In this document: piece after piece, positions 1 to 9,043 of the stretch | Position numbering within the stretch: the stretch's first letter is position 1 | Layout: every line of letters begins with the position of its first letter | DNA from: Sphingomonas sabuli | GTDB lineage: Bacteria > Pseudomonadota > Alphaproteobacteria > Sphingomonadales > Sphingomonadaceae | Reading direction: 5' to 3' | Assembly: GCF_014352855.1 (NCBI RefSeq) | Contig: NZ_CP060697.1 | Span: 310,001-374,000, forward strand | Length of the DNA: 64,000 nt | Program-made: the position numbers and the translations under genes | The notes under the pieces: generated by a model | Databases searched by the model: none | Told to the model about the DNA's origin: nothing | Seen by the model: only the letters and a program-made list of their open reading frames with translations

Positions 1-1295
1 CCGTCCTCGCCGTTGTCGGACAGGCTGTTGGGTTCGTAATTGGCGCGGCCTTTGGGCACGGCGGTCTGCATGTGCCCGTCACGCTGGAAGTTGTGCATCG
101 GGCACTTGGGCGCGTTGATCGGCAACTGGTGGAAGTTAGTGCTGCCCAGCCGCTTCAACTGCGTGTCGAGATAGGAGAACAGACGGCCCTGCAGCAGCGG
201 ATCGTTGGAAAAATCGATGCCCGGGACGATGTTGCCGGGGCAATAAGCGGACTGTTCGGTCTCGGCGAAGAAATTATCCGGATTGCGGTTGAGCGTCATC
301 GTGCCGACCTTGCGCGGAGCGATTACTTCCTCCGGGATCAGCTTGGTTGGGTCGAGCACGTCGTACGGCTGCTTGGAGGCGAAATCCTCGTCGAACGTCT
401 GGACGAACAGGTCCCACGCCGGGAAGGCGCCCGTGTCGATCGCCTCGAACAGGTCGCGGCGGTGATAGTCCGGGTCCGCGCCGGCGATCTTGACCGCTTC
501 GTCCCACAGCGTCGACTGAACACCCAGCTGTGGCTTCCAGATGAACTTGCAGAAGGTGTCCTTGCCCTCGGCATTGACCAGCCGGAAGGTGTGGATGCCA
601 AAGCCTTCGATCATACGCAGGGAGCGCGGGATCGCCCGGTCGCTCATCGCCCACATGATCATGTGCATCGATTCGGGCATCAGGCTGATGAAGTCCCAGA
701 AGGTGTCATGGGCGCTGGCCGCCTGCGGGAAGCCGCGGTCGGCTTCCATCTTCACGCTGTGGATGAGGTCCGGGAACTTGATGGAATCCTGGATGAAGAA
801 CACCGGGATGTTGTTGCCGACGAGGTCCCAATTGCCTTCGTCGGTGTAGAACTTGACCGCGAAGCCGCGCACGTCGCGCGGCGTGTCGACGCTGCCCGCG
901 CCGCCGGCAACGGTGGAAAAGCGGGTGAAGACCGGCGTTTCCTTGCCCTTTTCGGCAAACAGCGAGGCCTTGGACAACTCAGGGATCGGGTCCGTGCATT
1001 CGAACACGCCGTGCGCGGCCGACCCTCGCGCGTGGACGATCCGCTCAGGGATCCGCTCATGGTCGAAATGGAAGATCTTTTCGCGCAGGACGAAATCTTC
1101 CAGCAGCGTCGGCCCGCGTGCGCCGGCCTTCAGGCTGTTCTGGTTGTCGGAAACCCGGATGCCCTGGTTGGTGGTCAGCCGGCTTTCGGGCCTGGCGTCG
1201 CCGGCATCGTTGGCGACCTGCTGATGGGTCTCGCCCCCTTCGCCCGTGGTGAATGTGAAATCGTCGCCGCCGGGATGATCGGGGGTATTGGCCAT
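1..1295 (-). CDS. katE: Large-subunit catalase, C-terminus beyond window edge
   Basis: Heme catalase that disproportionates hydrogen peroxide. The start is ATG at 1295 with a GGAG-like site just upstream; the gene runs off the left edge, leaving 431 codons. The N-terminal extension, the LTTNQG motif (res. 40-45) and the GPTLLEDF block resemble the large HPII/KatE clade (about 700 aa) rather than the small catalases. Catalytic His88 lies in RIVHARG and Asn161 in DLVGNN, 73 residues apart as expected for catalases. The proximal heme tyrosine is probably in the RLFSY segment near the visible end. The C-terminal flavodoxin-like domain expected for this clade cannot be seen here. It appears to be a stand-alone gene. 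Confidence 0.95.
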   Translation of the reverse strand, partial: MANTPDHPGGDDFTFTTGEGGETHQQVANDAGDARPESRLTTNQGIRVSDNQNSLKAGARGPTLLEDFVLREKIFHFDHERIPERIVHARGSAAHGVFECTDPIPELSKASLFAEKGKETPVFTRFSTVAGGAGSVDTPRDVRGFAVKFYTDEGNWDLVGNNIPVFFIQDSIKFPDLIHSVKMEADRGFPQAASAHDTFWDFISLMPESMHMIMWAMSDRAIPRSLRMIEGFGIHTFRLVNAEGKDTFCKFIWKPQLGVQSTLWDEAVKIAGADPDYHRRDLFEAIDTGAFPAWDLFVQTFDEDFASKQPYDVLDPTKLIPEEVIAPRKVGTMTLNRNPDNFFAETEQSAYCPGNIVPGIDFSNDPLLQGRLFSYLDTQLKRLGSTNFHQLPINAPKCPMHNFQRDGHMQTAVPKGRANYEPNSLSDNGED

Positions 1296-1418
1296 GGGGA
1301 AAGCTCCGTCGCGTGAAGGGGGTGTCAGGCAGACGGCCCGCAAGCCGTTCCGTTCCCCTTCGCGCGGCGGAATTTCCGTTTTATCCTCAGATATTTATTC
1401 CGCGATACGAAGGGCCGG

Positions 1419-2522
1419 TCAGCGCGGCATCAGTCCCGCGGAGCGAAGCGCCTCGTTGATCACCGCCGCCGGACCGCGCTGCCGTGCTGCCAGCGGCGCG
1501 GCAACGGCGGGTTCGGGACGCGCCGGGCGGGCGGCAAGCGCCGGCTTGCGCCGGGCGGGCGCAGTCGCCGGGACGATGCCCCAGGACGCCGCGATCCGGT
1601 AGGTCGAGGAAATGCCGGCTTCGAGCATATAGGGCCCGGGCGTCCCCGACGCTTCGGGGCCGGCCGCCGCGATTGGCGTCCCGTGTCCCAGTCCGTCAAT
1701 GACATGTTCTTCAAGCACCACCTTGCCCTTGGCGTTCGCCCAGGTGCGGTGCGTCTCGCTGCCGTCGCGGGTTTCCGACGCCGGGTCGCCGACGCCGTGA
1801 ACATCTGCCCATTGCGCAACGGACAGGGCGCCGTTGAGCTGGTCGACTGTCGAATCCGCCGTGCCGTGCCACACCGCGACGGTCGGCCACGGTCCCTTGT
1901 GCGACGACGCGCGGCGCACCTGCTTGCCCAGCGCCGCTTCGTCATGTCCGTGCCCGCGCATCCGCTCGAGCGCCTGCGGCACGCCGCTGGCGACGCCGTA
2001 GGGCAGGCCGGCGATAATCGCGCCGCCGGCAAAGACGTCGGGATAGGTCGCCAGCATCACCGATGTCATCGCGCCGCCCGCCGACAGGCCGGTGACGAAC
2101 ACCCGCTGCGGGTCGATGTCATGGCGTTCGACCATGGCGGCGACCATCTGGCGGATCGACTGCGGCTCGCCCCCGCCGCGCCGTGTGTCCTCGGGCGTGA
2201 ACCAGTTGAAGCACAGGCTCGCATTGTTGGTCCGCTGCTGCTCCGGGAAAAGAACCGCAAAGCCGAATTCATCGGCCAGCGCAGACCAGCCCGATCCGCT
2301 GTCGTAGCTGGCCGCATTCTGGGTGCAGCCGTGCAGCACGACCACCAGCGGACTGCGGGCGGGCAGGGCGTCCGGCACATGGACCAGGCCCGTCAGATTG
2401 CCGGGGTTCGACCCGAAATCGTCGAGATGCGTCAGCCGGCCGGACCCCGGCAGTGCATGGCCATTGGCCAACGGCAGCTTCATCCGCTTCAGGCGGTCGA
2501 TGGTGGTCGAGATAGAGGGCAT
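1419..2522 (-). CDS. PHB depolymerase family esterase
   Basis: Alpha/beta-hydrolase of the esterase_phb (PHB depolymerase type 1 catalytic domain) family, 367 aa. The oxyanion strand reads VVVLHGCTQN (res. 60-69), the nucleophile elbow is GLSAGG with Ser147, and the other likely triad residues are Asp223 (HGTADSTV) and His280 (GLGHGTP). The last 60 residues are an Ala/Pro/Arg-rich linker ending in a short conserved-looking tail. No convincing signal peptide is seen, so secretion is uncertain; the substrate could be a polyhydroxyalkanoate or another ester such as a feruloyl or acetyl ester. It stands alone, same strand as the catalase but about 120 bp away. Confidence 0.88.
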   Translation of the reverse strand: MPSISTTIDRLKRMKLPLANGHALPGSGRLTHLDDFGSNPGNLTGLVHVPDALPARSPLVVVLHGCTQNAASYDSGSGWSALADEFGFAVLFPEQQRTNNASLCFNWFTPEDTRRGGGEPQSIRQMVAAMVERHDIDPQRVFVTGLSAGGAMTSVMLATYPDVFAGGAIIAGLPYGVASGVPQALERMRGHGHDEAALGKQVRRASSHKGPWPTVAVWHGTADSTVDQLNGALSVAQWADVHGVGDPASETRDGSETHRTWANAKGKVVLEEHVIDGLGHGTPIAAAGPEASGTPGPYMLEAGISSTYRIAASWGIVPATAPARRKPALAARPARPEPAVAAPLAARQRGPAAVINEALRSAGLMPR

Positions 2523-2676
2523 GAAAAAAAGGCCCTTTCAACGGCAGCAAGGAAGGAAAATCGAATACGCGGCTGCCGCCCGCGGCCAATTATTGTGCAC
2601 TGCAACAAATGCGGTGCCGTCCCCTTCAAATCAAGGCCGAACGTGCGGAATCGACAGATTCGCGTTGTTGAGAGCC

Positions 2677-3225
2677 CTATCCTTCGAACGCGTAGTCGAA
2701 GTTCACCACATCCTGCAGGAACAGGTCGCCCACCGCATCCCGCGTCCTCTCGTCGTAATAGGTGCGATAATCGTCGTGCTTGCTGGCCTTGGCGCGGGGC
2801 AGGGCGGTGCGCGGCTTGCCCAGGCGGTCGCACAGGCGGTCGAAGTCGGCCTGCAGCGTCTCGAAGCGCAGCAGCTCGTGGAAGACCGGCCGTCCGCTGT
2901 CATCGAACAGGATCGCGCTCTGCGGCCGGGTCAGGTGGCGATAGTCGTGCCCTTCCGTGGGCAGGTCGGCGAGGACTTCGCGCAGGCTCTTGTCGCGCAA
3001 GGTCGGCAGATATTTCCAGCCGGACACAAACCGGTCCCACGGATTGCGGACGACGGAAAAGACCCGGTAGCCGTCCGGCCAGTCCTGCACGTCGCGGCCC
3101 AGTGCGCCGTCGTTGCCGTAATGGGAATCCGGCGATGGCGGCTCGATCCCGAAGGCGCGGATGATCGACGTGCCCGCGCATTTGCGCTGGTGGATGAAAA
3201 TGCACCGGTATTCGTGCGATATCAC
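2677..3225 (-). CDS. Sulfotransferase family protein
   Basis: Small (182 aa) protein of the carbohydrate sulfotransferase superfamily, expected to move sulfate from PAPS to a sugar or small acceptor. The 5'-phosphosulfate-binding loop is HQRKCAGTSI (res. 12-21) directly after the first beta strand, and the 3'-phosphate site is VRNPWDRFVSGW (res. 59-70). Both are well formed. There is no signal peptide or membrane segment. Its acceptor is unknown and the neighbours give no hint: the upstream region contains rnpB on the other strand. It is one of three sulfotransferase-like genes in the window. Confidence 0.8.
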   Translation of the reverse strand: MISHEYRCIFIHQRKCAGTSIIRAFGIEPPSPDSHYGNDGALGRDVQDWPDGYRVFSVVRNPWDRFVSGWKYLPTLRDKSLREVLADLPTEGHDYRHLTRPQSAILFDDSGRPVFHELLRFETLQADFDRLCDRLGKPRTALPRAKASKHDDYRTYYDERTRDAVGDLFLQDVVNFDYAFEG

Positions 3226-3316
3226 GCTCTGCCCCCCGCCGCAGACCTAGCATGGCCGCCGGCGCTTGCCAGCCGCTCGCCCTCGCACTTTGCCGCGGGA
3301 CGCTGTACAGGCCGCA

Positions 3317-3694
3317 GTGCCAGAGGGCCGGGCGGCCGCGGCCCCGCGCAAGCGGGGGCGAGGAAAGTCCGGGCTCCACGGAAAAACGGTGCCGGGTAAC
3401 GCCCGGCGGTCCGCGCGCAAGCGGGGATCAGGGACAGTGCCACAGAAAGCATACCGCCCGGTTTCGGCCGGGTAAGGTCGAAAGGGTGCGGCAAGAGCGC
3501 ACCGCGTCGCTGGAGACAGGGACGGCACGGTAAACCCCACCGGGTGCAAGACCGAATAGGGGCGGCGCATGAGCTTTTCCGGCTCGCCGCCCGGGTTGGT
3601 CGCTTGACCCCGAGCGCAAGCGCGGGGCTAGACGAATGGCCGCACAGGCGCCGCAAGGCGCTGGACAGAACCCGGCTTACAGGCCCTCTGGCAA
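3317..3694 (+). ncRNA. rnpB: RNase P RNA, bacterial class A
   Basis: Catalytic RNA of ribonuclease P, which matures tRNA 5' ends. The ends pair perfectly as helix P1: TGCCAGAGGGCC at 3318-3329 with GGCCCTCTGGCA at 3682-3693. The universal conserved segment GAGGAAAGTCCGGGC is at 3360-3374, the ACAGAAA-type core at about 3438-3446, and the 3' conserved AGAACCCGGCTTAC at 3667-3680. The length of about 378 nt fits alphaproteobacterial type A RNAs. Reading frames predicted across this stretch on either strand are spurious. The exact 5' and 3' ends are inferred from P1 and may be off by a few bases. Confidence 0.96.
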
Positions 3695-3767
3695 ATTTCC
3701 TCCTGCCGGTCCGCCGTCGCGGAAGTCCGCACTGGCACTCCGCCGCCCGGTCACCTACTCTTGGGCC

Positions 3768-4313
3768 GTGGCCAAATCGACGCGATCGAACGACTGGGGG
3801 TTTCCCCGCTGGCGCTCCTACGGGAAAGAGGGGCGGGAGGCGGCGCGCGTGCGCCTGTGCGACCGGCACGGCTGTACGGAAGTTGGCGACCGGCCCGCGC
3901 CCAAGGCGCCGAACAGCCCGGAACGGTGGTATTTCTGCGAATCCCACGCTGCCGAATATAACAAGAACTGGAATTACTTTGCCGGGCTGAGCCCCGAGGA
4001 AGCGGCCCGCCGCGCCTCCGAGGAAGCATCCGGCGCCGGCGGGTTCAAGAGCTCCGCGCACTGGAGCTGGGCGGGCCCCGGCGACGACAGCCGCAGCCGC
4101 GACGAGATGCGGGCGCTATCGATCCTCGAACTGGACAGGGACGCCGATTTCAAAACCATCCGCGCTGCCTATCGGCAGCTCGCCAAGCAGAACCACCCGG
4201 ACCTGAAACCCGGCGACAAGGAAGCGGAGGCCAGGTTCAAAGAGGTCCAGGCGGCCTATGATGTGCTCAAGGCCGCGGAGGATCGCCGGCTGGCGCTCGA
4301 CGCTACCGATTGA
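3768..4313 (+). CDS. J-domain protein with Cys/His-rich N-terminus
   Basis: DnaJ-like co-chaperone of 181 aa, predicted to stimulate an Hsp70 ATPase. The J domain occupies about res. 115-178 and has an intact HPD tripeptide (143-145) in QNHPDLKPGD. The N-terminal part carries C-x2-H-x-C (31-36) and C-x2-H (57-60), which may bind a metal. The open frame extends upstream into rnpB, so I chose the GTG at 3768, the first start clear of the RNA; it precedes a short basic segment VAKSTRSNDW. No strong ribosome-binding site is visible. The 3' end overlaps the convergent thioesterase gene by 11 bp. The client is unknown. Confidence 0.82.
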   Translation: MAKSTRSNDWGFPRWRSYGKEGREAARVRLCDRHGCTEVGDRPAPKAPNSPERWYFCESHAAEYNKNWNYFAGLSPEEAARRASEEASGAGGFKSSAHWSWAGPGDDSRSRDEMRALSILELDRDADFKTIRAAYRQLAKQNHPDLKPGDKEAEARFKEVQAAYDVLKAAEDRRLALDATD

Positions 4314-4725
4314 GCATGAAGGTCGCCGCGCTGAGCGCGATCGGCCGGTCTTCGTCGCCGCCATGGGCGATGCCGCGGACGAAGCCGATACGCCGGGTCA
4401 ACTTCACGCATTCGCAGCGCGCGATGATCGTTTCCCCCTTCGCCGCCGGGCGCAGATAGTCGAGCCTGAGGTCGACGGTGACGATCGGCGCGAACACGCC
4501 CATGGTCACCCACACGGACGTGCCGCTGGCCGTGTCGATCAGGCTGACGATGGCGCCGGTGGCCAGGATTCCGCTTTCGGGCACGCCGACCAGCTCCTCG
4601 CGCCAGGGCAATTCGAGCTCCGCCCAATTCTCTCCGGAATCGCGAAAGCCGAGGCCCAGCGCGCGACCATGCCCGACCTTGCGCGCCACCTCGAAAAAGG
4701 CCTTGGGGTCGAACCCGCCGATCAT
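4303..4725 (-). CDS. PaaI-family hotdog thioesterase
   Basis: 140-aa hotdog-fold protein of the PaaI/YbgC acyl-CoA thioesterase type. The core GILATGAIVSLIDTASG forms the central hotdog helix with the catalytic Asp, followed by PIVTVDLRLDYLRPA, the typical strand pair. The start is the ATG at 4725, which overlaps the sufE stop as ATGA, so the genes are translationally coupled. An open frame runs further upstream but only inside sufE. The acyl substrate cannot be inferred. It lies at the distal end of a run of reverse-strand genes that begins at pspA. Confidence 0.85.
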   Translation of the reverse strand: MIGGFDPKAFFEVARKVGHGRALGLGFRDSGENWAELELPWREELVGVPESGILATGAIVSLIDTASGTSVWVTMGVFAPIVTVDLRLDYLRPAAKGETIIARCECVKLTRRIGFVRGIAHGGDEDRPIALSAATFMLNR

Positions 4726-5138
4726 GCCGTCAGCCGTTCCGCTGTCTCGCGGACCAGCGCGATCATGTTGGGCACGCCCTGCGTCCGGTTGGCGCTGAGA
4801 TGCTTGCCAAGCTCGAATGGCGCCAGTTCGGCGGCAATATCGGTCGCGGCCACGTCGGCCGGCGCCTTGTCCTGCACCGCCGACAGAACCAATGCGACGA
4901 TGCCCTTGGTGATCGCCGCATTGCTGTCGGCCAGAAAATGCAGGCGCCCATCGCCGGTGGTCGTCGGATAAACCCATACCGAGGCGGAACAGCCGCGCAC
5001 GCGCGTCGCGTCGGTCTTCAGCGCGTCGGGCATTGGCTCGAGCTTCCGGCCCAGGTCGATCAGCAGCCGGTAGCGGTCCTCGGGGTCGAGAAACGCATAG
5101 TCATCGAGGATTTCGCTGATGGCGGGCAGGGCGGTCAC
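4722..5138 (-). CDS. sufE: SufE cysteine-desulfuration protein
   Basis: 138-aa SufE, which accepts persulfide sulfur from the cysteine desulfurase SufS for Fe-S cluster assembly. The acceptor Cys50 is in the family motif RVRGCSASVW. The N-terminal DDYAFLDPEDRYRLLIDLG and C-terminal ANRTQGVPNMI blocks are typical. It is not in a suf operon here: it is 32 bp downstream of the last small Psp-associated gene and overlaps the thioesterase gene by 4 bp. It may therefore be read through from the stress promoter upstream of pspA as well as from a promoter of its own, which I cannot identify. Confidence 0.93.
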   Translation of the reverse strand: MTALPAISEILDDYAFLDPEDRYRLLIDLGRKLEPMPDALKTDATRVRGCSASVWVYPTTTGDGRLHFLADSNAAITKGIVALVLSAVQDKAPADVAATDIAAELAPFELGKHLSANRTQGVPNMIALVRETAERLTA

Positions 5139-5170
5139 CGTTGCCGCCTAGCAGCGCGCGGCGCCGCCTT

Positions 5171-5413
5171 CTAGCGGTCGCGCAGGTCGTCGATCTGCGC
5201 CGACAGGCTGTTTTCCTTCTCGACCGTGATCCGCTCCAGCACCTTGATCCGGTCCTTGAGCTGCTGGACTTCCTCGCGCAGCTGCCTGGCCTCGACGCGC
5301 TCGTCATCCCCGGCGTGTTTCCGGGACTTGGACGCCGCGTCGTACTTCGACCGGACGATGACCATGATCGTCACCGCCACCATGATGATCGCGACCATTT
5401 CAAACGGGTTCAT
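5171..5413 (-). CDS. Small membrane/coiled-coil protein, Psp operon member 4
   Basis: 80 aa, unknown function. One N-terminal membrane helix (about res. 4-20) is followed by a charged region and a coiled coil (about 40-78) with the tail DRIKVLERITVEKENSLSAQ then IDDLRDR. This tail matches the C-termini of the three preceding small proteins and of PspC, suggesting a shared partner-binding module. The start ATG overlaps the stop of the upstream gene (ATGA at 5410-5413). I infer a role in the PspA envelope-stress complex from operon position and the shared tail; no named family is recognised. Confidence 0.75.
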   Translation of the reverse strand: MNPFEMVAIIMVAVTIMVIVRSKYDAASKSRKHAGDDERVEARQLREEVQQLKDRIKVLERITVEKENSLSAQIDDLRDR

Positions 5414-5697
5414 TGGCCGGGCGCTCCATTGTCGATCCGGCGCTGGTCGCGCAGCGCCTCGATCTGGTTGGCGGTCTGCACACCGGCGTCGGTGACGATC
5501 TGCTCCAGCACGCGAACGCGATGTTCCAGCTCGATCGACCGAGACGCATATTGCGCGGCCTTTTCGGCGGCCAGCGATGCTTCCACCTCAAGTTTCTTCT
5601 CACGCAGCCGGAAATAGCGGTTGGCGATCAGCATGAGCAACAGGATCGGCAGGCCGATCACGATCAACGCAATGAAAACTTCACCCGGCCCCGTCAT
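5410..5697 (-). CDS. Small membrane/coiled-coil protein, Psp operon member 3
   Basis: 95 aa with one membrane helix (about res. 7-27), then a long amphipathic helix rich in Glu/Lys/Ala (ANRYFRLREKKLEVEASLAA) and the tail RVRVLEQIVTD followed by QIEALRD. It is a clear paralog of the next gene upstream (5725-6012), identical over AAEKAAQY and most of the helix, so the pair arose by tandem duplication. It starts 27 bp after that gene and overlaps the following gene by 4 bp. The topology (short periplasmic N-terminus, cytosolic coiled coil) resembles PspB. Function unknown, inferred to be part of the Psp response. Confidence 0.77.
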   Translation of the reverse strand: MTGPGEVFIALIVIGLPILLLMLIANRYFRLREKKLEVEASLAAEKAAQYASRSIELEHRVRVLEQIVTDAGVQTANQIEALRDQRRIDNGAPGQ

Positions 5698-5724
5698 CGG
5701 CGGCCCCCTTTCACAACCCGATTG

Positions 5725-6012
5725 TTAGCCAACGTCCGCGCCGATCCTTGCCGGTGCCCGCGGCTCGCGCAGCGCCTCGATCTGCCCCGCCGTCTGAGCA
5801 CCTTCGTCGGTGACGATCTTTTCAAGCACGCGCAGGCGCTGCTCCATTTCCTTCGACTGCGACACATATTGCGCGGCCTTTTCCGCGGCCAGCATCGCGT
5901 CGACCTCCAGCCGCTTTTCCTTGAGCGCGAAATAGCGCCGCGCGATGTAAAGCAATAGCGCGACCGGCAGCAGCACGGTCATCACGATTGCCAGAACGTC
6001 TCCCGGGTTCAT
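5725..6012 (-). CDS. Small membrane/coiled-coil protein, Psp operon member 2
   Basis: 95 aa, unknown function. It has one membrane helix (about res. 5-24), then IARRYFALKEKRLEVDAMLA and an extended helix ending in RLRVLEKIVTDEGAQTAGQ and IEALRE. It is a tandem paralog of 5410-5697. The start overlaps the stop of the upstream gene (ATGA at 6009-6012), showing tight coupling. The basic residues just after the membrane segment place the coiled coil in the cytoplasm by the positive-inside rule. I infer co-expression with pspABC. Confidence 0.77.
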   Translation of the reverse strand: MNPGDVLAIVMTVLLPVALLLYIARRYFALKEKRLEVDAMLAAEKAAQYVSQSKEMEQRLRVLEKIVTDEGAQTAGQIEALREPRAPARIGADVG

Positions 6013-6353
6013 GCCCGTCCTCCCTTTTGTTCGACCAGCGCATCGATTTCGCGGCCCAGGCGCGCCGGCTCGTCGGTGACGATCCGCTCGACCGTGGCCA
6101 GCCGGTCCTTGATCGACCCGATCTCCGCCCGCAGCTGCGCGTTCTCGTTGGTCAGCAGCGTAATGCGCTCCGCCTGTTCGCGGTCCGACTTGGGATGCAG
6201 CGGCATGCCCCAGCTGTTCTGCAGCGGATAGCCGTTGCGGATCCGGATCCAGGTGTTGAACAGTGACCCGGCAACCGCCGCGACGACGATTACGGCGATG
6301 AACGGCAACACGCCGAGCAGCATCTCGAGAATGTCCAGATAGCCTTGGTCCAT
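6009..6353 (-). CDS. Small membrane/coiled-coil protein, Psp operon member 1
   Basis: 114 aa, unknown function. A membrane helix (about res. 13-32, LGVLPFIAVIVVAAVAGSLF) is followed by a loop with an Asn/Tyr/Pro-rich stretch (RNGYPLQNSWGMPL) and a coiled coil from about res. 58 to the end. The tail DRLATVERIVTDEPARLG then REIDALVEQ is the closest match to the end of PspC in the gene before it. The gene begins 11 bp after the pspC stop and overlaps the next gene by 4 bp. It could be a divergent PspB-like partner of PspA. Confidence 0.77.
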   Translation of the reverse strand: MDQGYLDILEMLLGVLPFIAVIVVAAVAGSLFNTWIRIRNGYPLQNSWGMPLHPKSDREQAERITLLTNENAQLRAEIGSIKDRLATVERIVTDEPARLGREIDALVEQKGGRA

Positions 6354-6364
6354 ATCCGCCCTCC

Positions 6365-6754
6365 CTAGCGCAGCTGCTCGATTTCGCGGGCCAGCGACCG
6401 GTTCTCGATCGTCACATAATGTTCGACCTGCGCCAGCCGGCGGTCAATATCGCGAAAGCGCGACTTGATGTCGCGGGCGGTGCGCGACGGCGACGTGCGC
6501 ACGCCCTGCCAGAATTTCTTTTCTTCCGGCCCGCTGTCCTGCAGCTCGCGCGGGCGGTCCTCGGCGATCCAGCCGGTGACGAAATAGACCGGGATCAGCG
6601 CGCCGCCGCCCATGACCACGCCAAGCACCATCAGGATGCGGACCAGGGTGACGTCGAAGCCGGTATAATCGGCCAGGCCGGCGCACACGCCCATGACCTT
6701 GCCGTTCTTCTTGTCGAGATAGAATTTCGTCCGGCTCGGGGGTTGCGTGCTCAT
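6365..6754 (-). CDS. pspC: PspC envelope-stress membrane protein
   Basis: 129-aa PspC. The signature region KFYLDKKNGKVMGVCAGLAD followed by YTGFDVTLVRI (about res. 9-40) and a hydrophobic segment with a Gly-rich core (about 41-62, ending GWIAEDRP) define the PspC domain. With PspB it is expected to sense inner-membrane damage and release PspF from PspA. The C-terminal extension (about 95-129) is a coiled coil ending in LAQVEHYVTIENRSLAREIE, which the four following small proteins share. The start ATG at 6754 overlaps the pspB stop (ATGA). The longer open frame upstream lies inside pspB and was rejected. Confidence 0.94.
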   Translation of the reverse strand: MSTQPPSRTKFYLDKKNGKVMGVCAGLADYTGFDVTLVRILMVLGVVMGGGALIPVYFVTGWIAEDRPRELQDSGPEEKKFWQGVRTSPSRTARDIKSRFRDIDRRLAQVEHYVTIENRSLAREIEQLR

Positions 6755-7056
6755 GCGCCCTCTCCACTGCGAATGCGGGTCCGTTCGCGGATGACGTTGA
6801 GGTCGGGCGTCACGGTGGTCCCGACATCGGGCAGGCAATCGCGCTGCCAGTTGGGATTTTCCGCGGCCATGATCCGCTCGATTGTGCACATCCGCTCGTC
6901 CAGGCGGCGCGAGATGTCGTGCAGCTCGTCGAGCAGCTTTTCATCGTCGCCGGTCAGGGTCGCCGCGGACTTCCACTTGGTGACGTAGTGGAAGATCAGC
7001 CACGGCAATCCCAGGAACAGGATGACGATCGCAAGGACCGGAACCAGCTCGCCCAT
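6751..7056 (-). CDS. pspB: PspB phage-shock protein
   Basis: 101-aa PspB. The N-terminal membrane helix LVPVLAIVILFLGLPWLIFH (res. 4-23) followed by YVTKWK is diagnostic, then the cytosolic coiled coil LDELHDISRRLDERMCTIER. It works with PspC as the membrane sensor that binds PspA under stress. It is longer than E. coli PspB (74 aa), with an extra C-terminal segment of about 30 residues rich in Arg/Thr. Its start overlaps the pspA stop by one base (TAATG) and its stop overlaps the pspC start. Confidence 0.95.
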   Translation of the reverse strand: MGELVPVLAIVILFLGLPWLIFHYVTKWKSAATLTGDDEKLLDELHDISRRLDERMCTIERIMAAENPNWQRDCLPDVGTTVTPDLNVIRERTRIRSGEGA

Positions 7057-7727
7057 TATTTATTCCCCCTCGCGGCCAGCGCCGCCTTCATTGCTTCCAG
7101 TTCCGCATCGACCTTGTCCGACGACTTGAGCTCGGCGAATTCCTCTTCCAGCGTCTTCGGACCGGTCATGCCCAGCGCCTCCGCCCGCCCTTCGGCGAAG
7201 TCGGCGTGGCGTTCCAGTACCTCGAACCGGCTGAACGCATCCTCGGTCCGATTGCCGTTGAGCAATTCGTTGGCGCGGGCGCGGGTGACCGCGCTTTCCA
7301 GCCGGTGGGCGATCGCGTTCTGCCGGACCCGCGCCTCGCGCAACTTGCCCTGCAGCTTGGCGATGTCCGCCTCGTAACCGCGCAGCGTGTCGTCGAGGAC
7401 CTTGATCTCCTCTTTCAGCCCGGTGGCCATGTCGGCCGCCTTCTGCCGCTCGATCAACGCGGCCTTGGCCAGGTCCTCACGATCCTTGGACAAGGCCAGC
7501 TCGGCCTTCTCGGTCCAGCTCGACTGCAATTCGTCGAGCCGGGCGAGAGTGCGCCGCATGTCCTTGCCGTCGGCGATGGTTTTCGCCGCGCTGGCGCGAA
7601 CTTCGACCAGGGTCTCCTCCATCTCGAGGATGATCATGCGGATCATCCGCGCCGGATCTTCGGCGCGATCGAGGAGCTCGGTCATGTTCGCAGCGAAGAT
7701 GTCCCGCGTCCGGGAAAAAATGCTCAT
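7056..7727 (-). CDS. pspA: PspA membrane-stress effector
   Basis: 223-aa PspA/IM30-family protein, almost wholly helical coiled coil (about res. 20-185). The N-terminal amphipathic helix SIFSRTRDIFAANM binds lipid; the EDPARMIRMIILEMEETL block is characteristic. In the resting cell PspA inhibits PspF, and on membrane damage it oligomerises on the inner membrane. It is the first gene of the reverse operon. A GGAG site lies about 9 bp before the ATG, and a sigma-54 type promoter is centred about 50 bp upstream of the start. Confidence 0.96.
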   Translation of the reverse strand: MSIFSRTRDIFAANMTELLDRAEDPARMIRMIILEMEETLVEVRASAAKTIADGKDMRRTLARLDELQSSWTEKAELALSKDREDLAKAALIERQKAADMATGLKEEIKVLDDTLRGYEADIAKLQGKLREARVRQNAIAHRLESAVTRARANELLNGNRTEDAFSRFEVLERHADFAEGRAEALGMTGPKTLEEEFAELKSSDKVDAELEAMKAALAARGNK

Positions 7728-7770
7728 CTAGCCACTCCAATAGTCATAGGGGCCCTTTCTGCCCATTTCA

Positions 7771-7789
7771 CATGCAGAAACCATGCCAA
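7771..7789 (-). promoter_or_regulatory. Sigma-54 (-24/-12) promoter of the psp operon
   Basis: On the reverse strand the site reads TTGGCATGGTTTCTGCATG. The invariant GG (-24) and GC (-12) are separated by exactly 10 bases, and the surrounding TTGGCA and TTCTGCA match the sigma-54 consensus well. The inferred transcription start near 7762 leaves a leader of about 35 nt before the pspA ATG at 7727. The position between the activator gene pspF and its expected target fits the known Psp circuit. Confidence 0.85.
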
Positions 7790-7843
7790 GTTTGAAAATT
7801 CCAGAGAATGTGCGAAAAGTCTCGAAATCCGGCTGTTTTCAAG

Positions 7844-7875
7844 GCGAAATATCTTGCCAACTCGTGGCATTTCGC
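7844..7875. promoter_or_regulatory. Inverted repeat, candidate PspF enhancer site
   Basis: The arms GCGAAAT (7844-7850) and ATTTCGC (7869-7875) form an inverted repeat, and a second, offset dyad TGCCA/TGGCA (7855-7859, 7865-7869) lies inside it. Relative to the inferred pspA start this is at about -82 to -113, the distance at which PspF binds upstream activating sequences in enterobacteria. It also lies 33 bp before the pspF start, so binding could autoregulate pspF. Assignment to PspF is inference. Confidence 0.5.
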
Positions 7876-7907
7876 ACCAACAGTCGGTGAATTTCTGACG
7901 GGGCGGC

Positions 7908-8963
<1,056 letters not shown>

Positions 8964-9043
8964 CCGGCCGCAATTGACTTGCAACAGAGCGCGCCTAGTC
9001 GCGTTAGCCAATCGACAGCCATAATTTACAGGAGCGAGAGCAC

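Noticed and set aside
3222..4061. Reverse-strand frames covering rnpB
   Set aside because: RNase P RNA with paired ends and conserved core explains the region.
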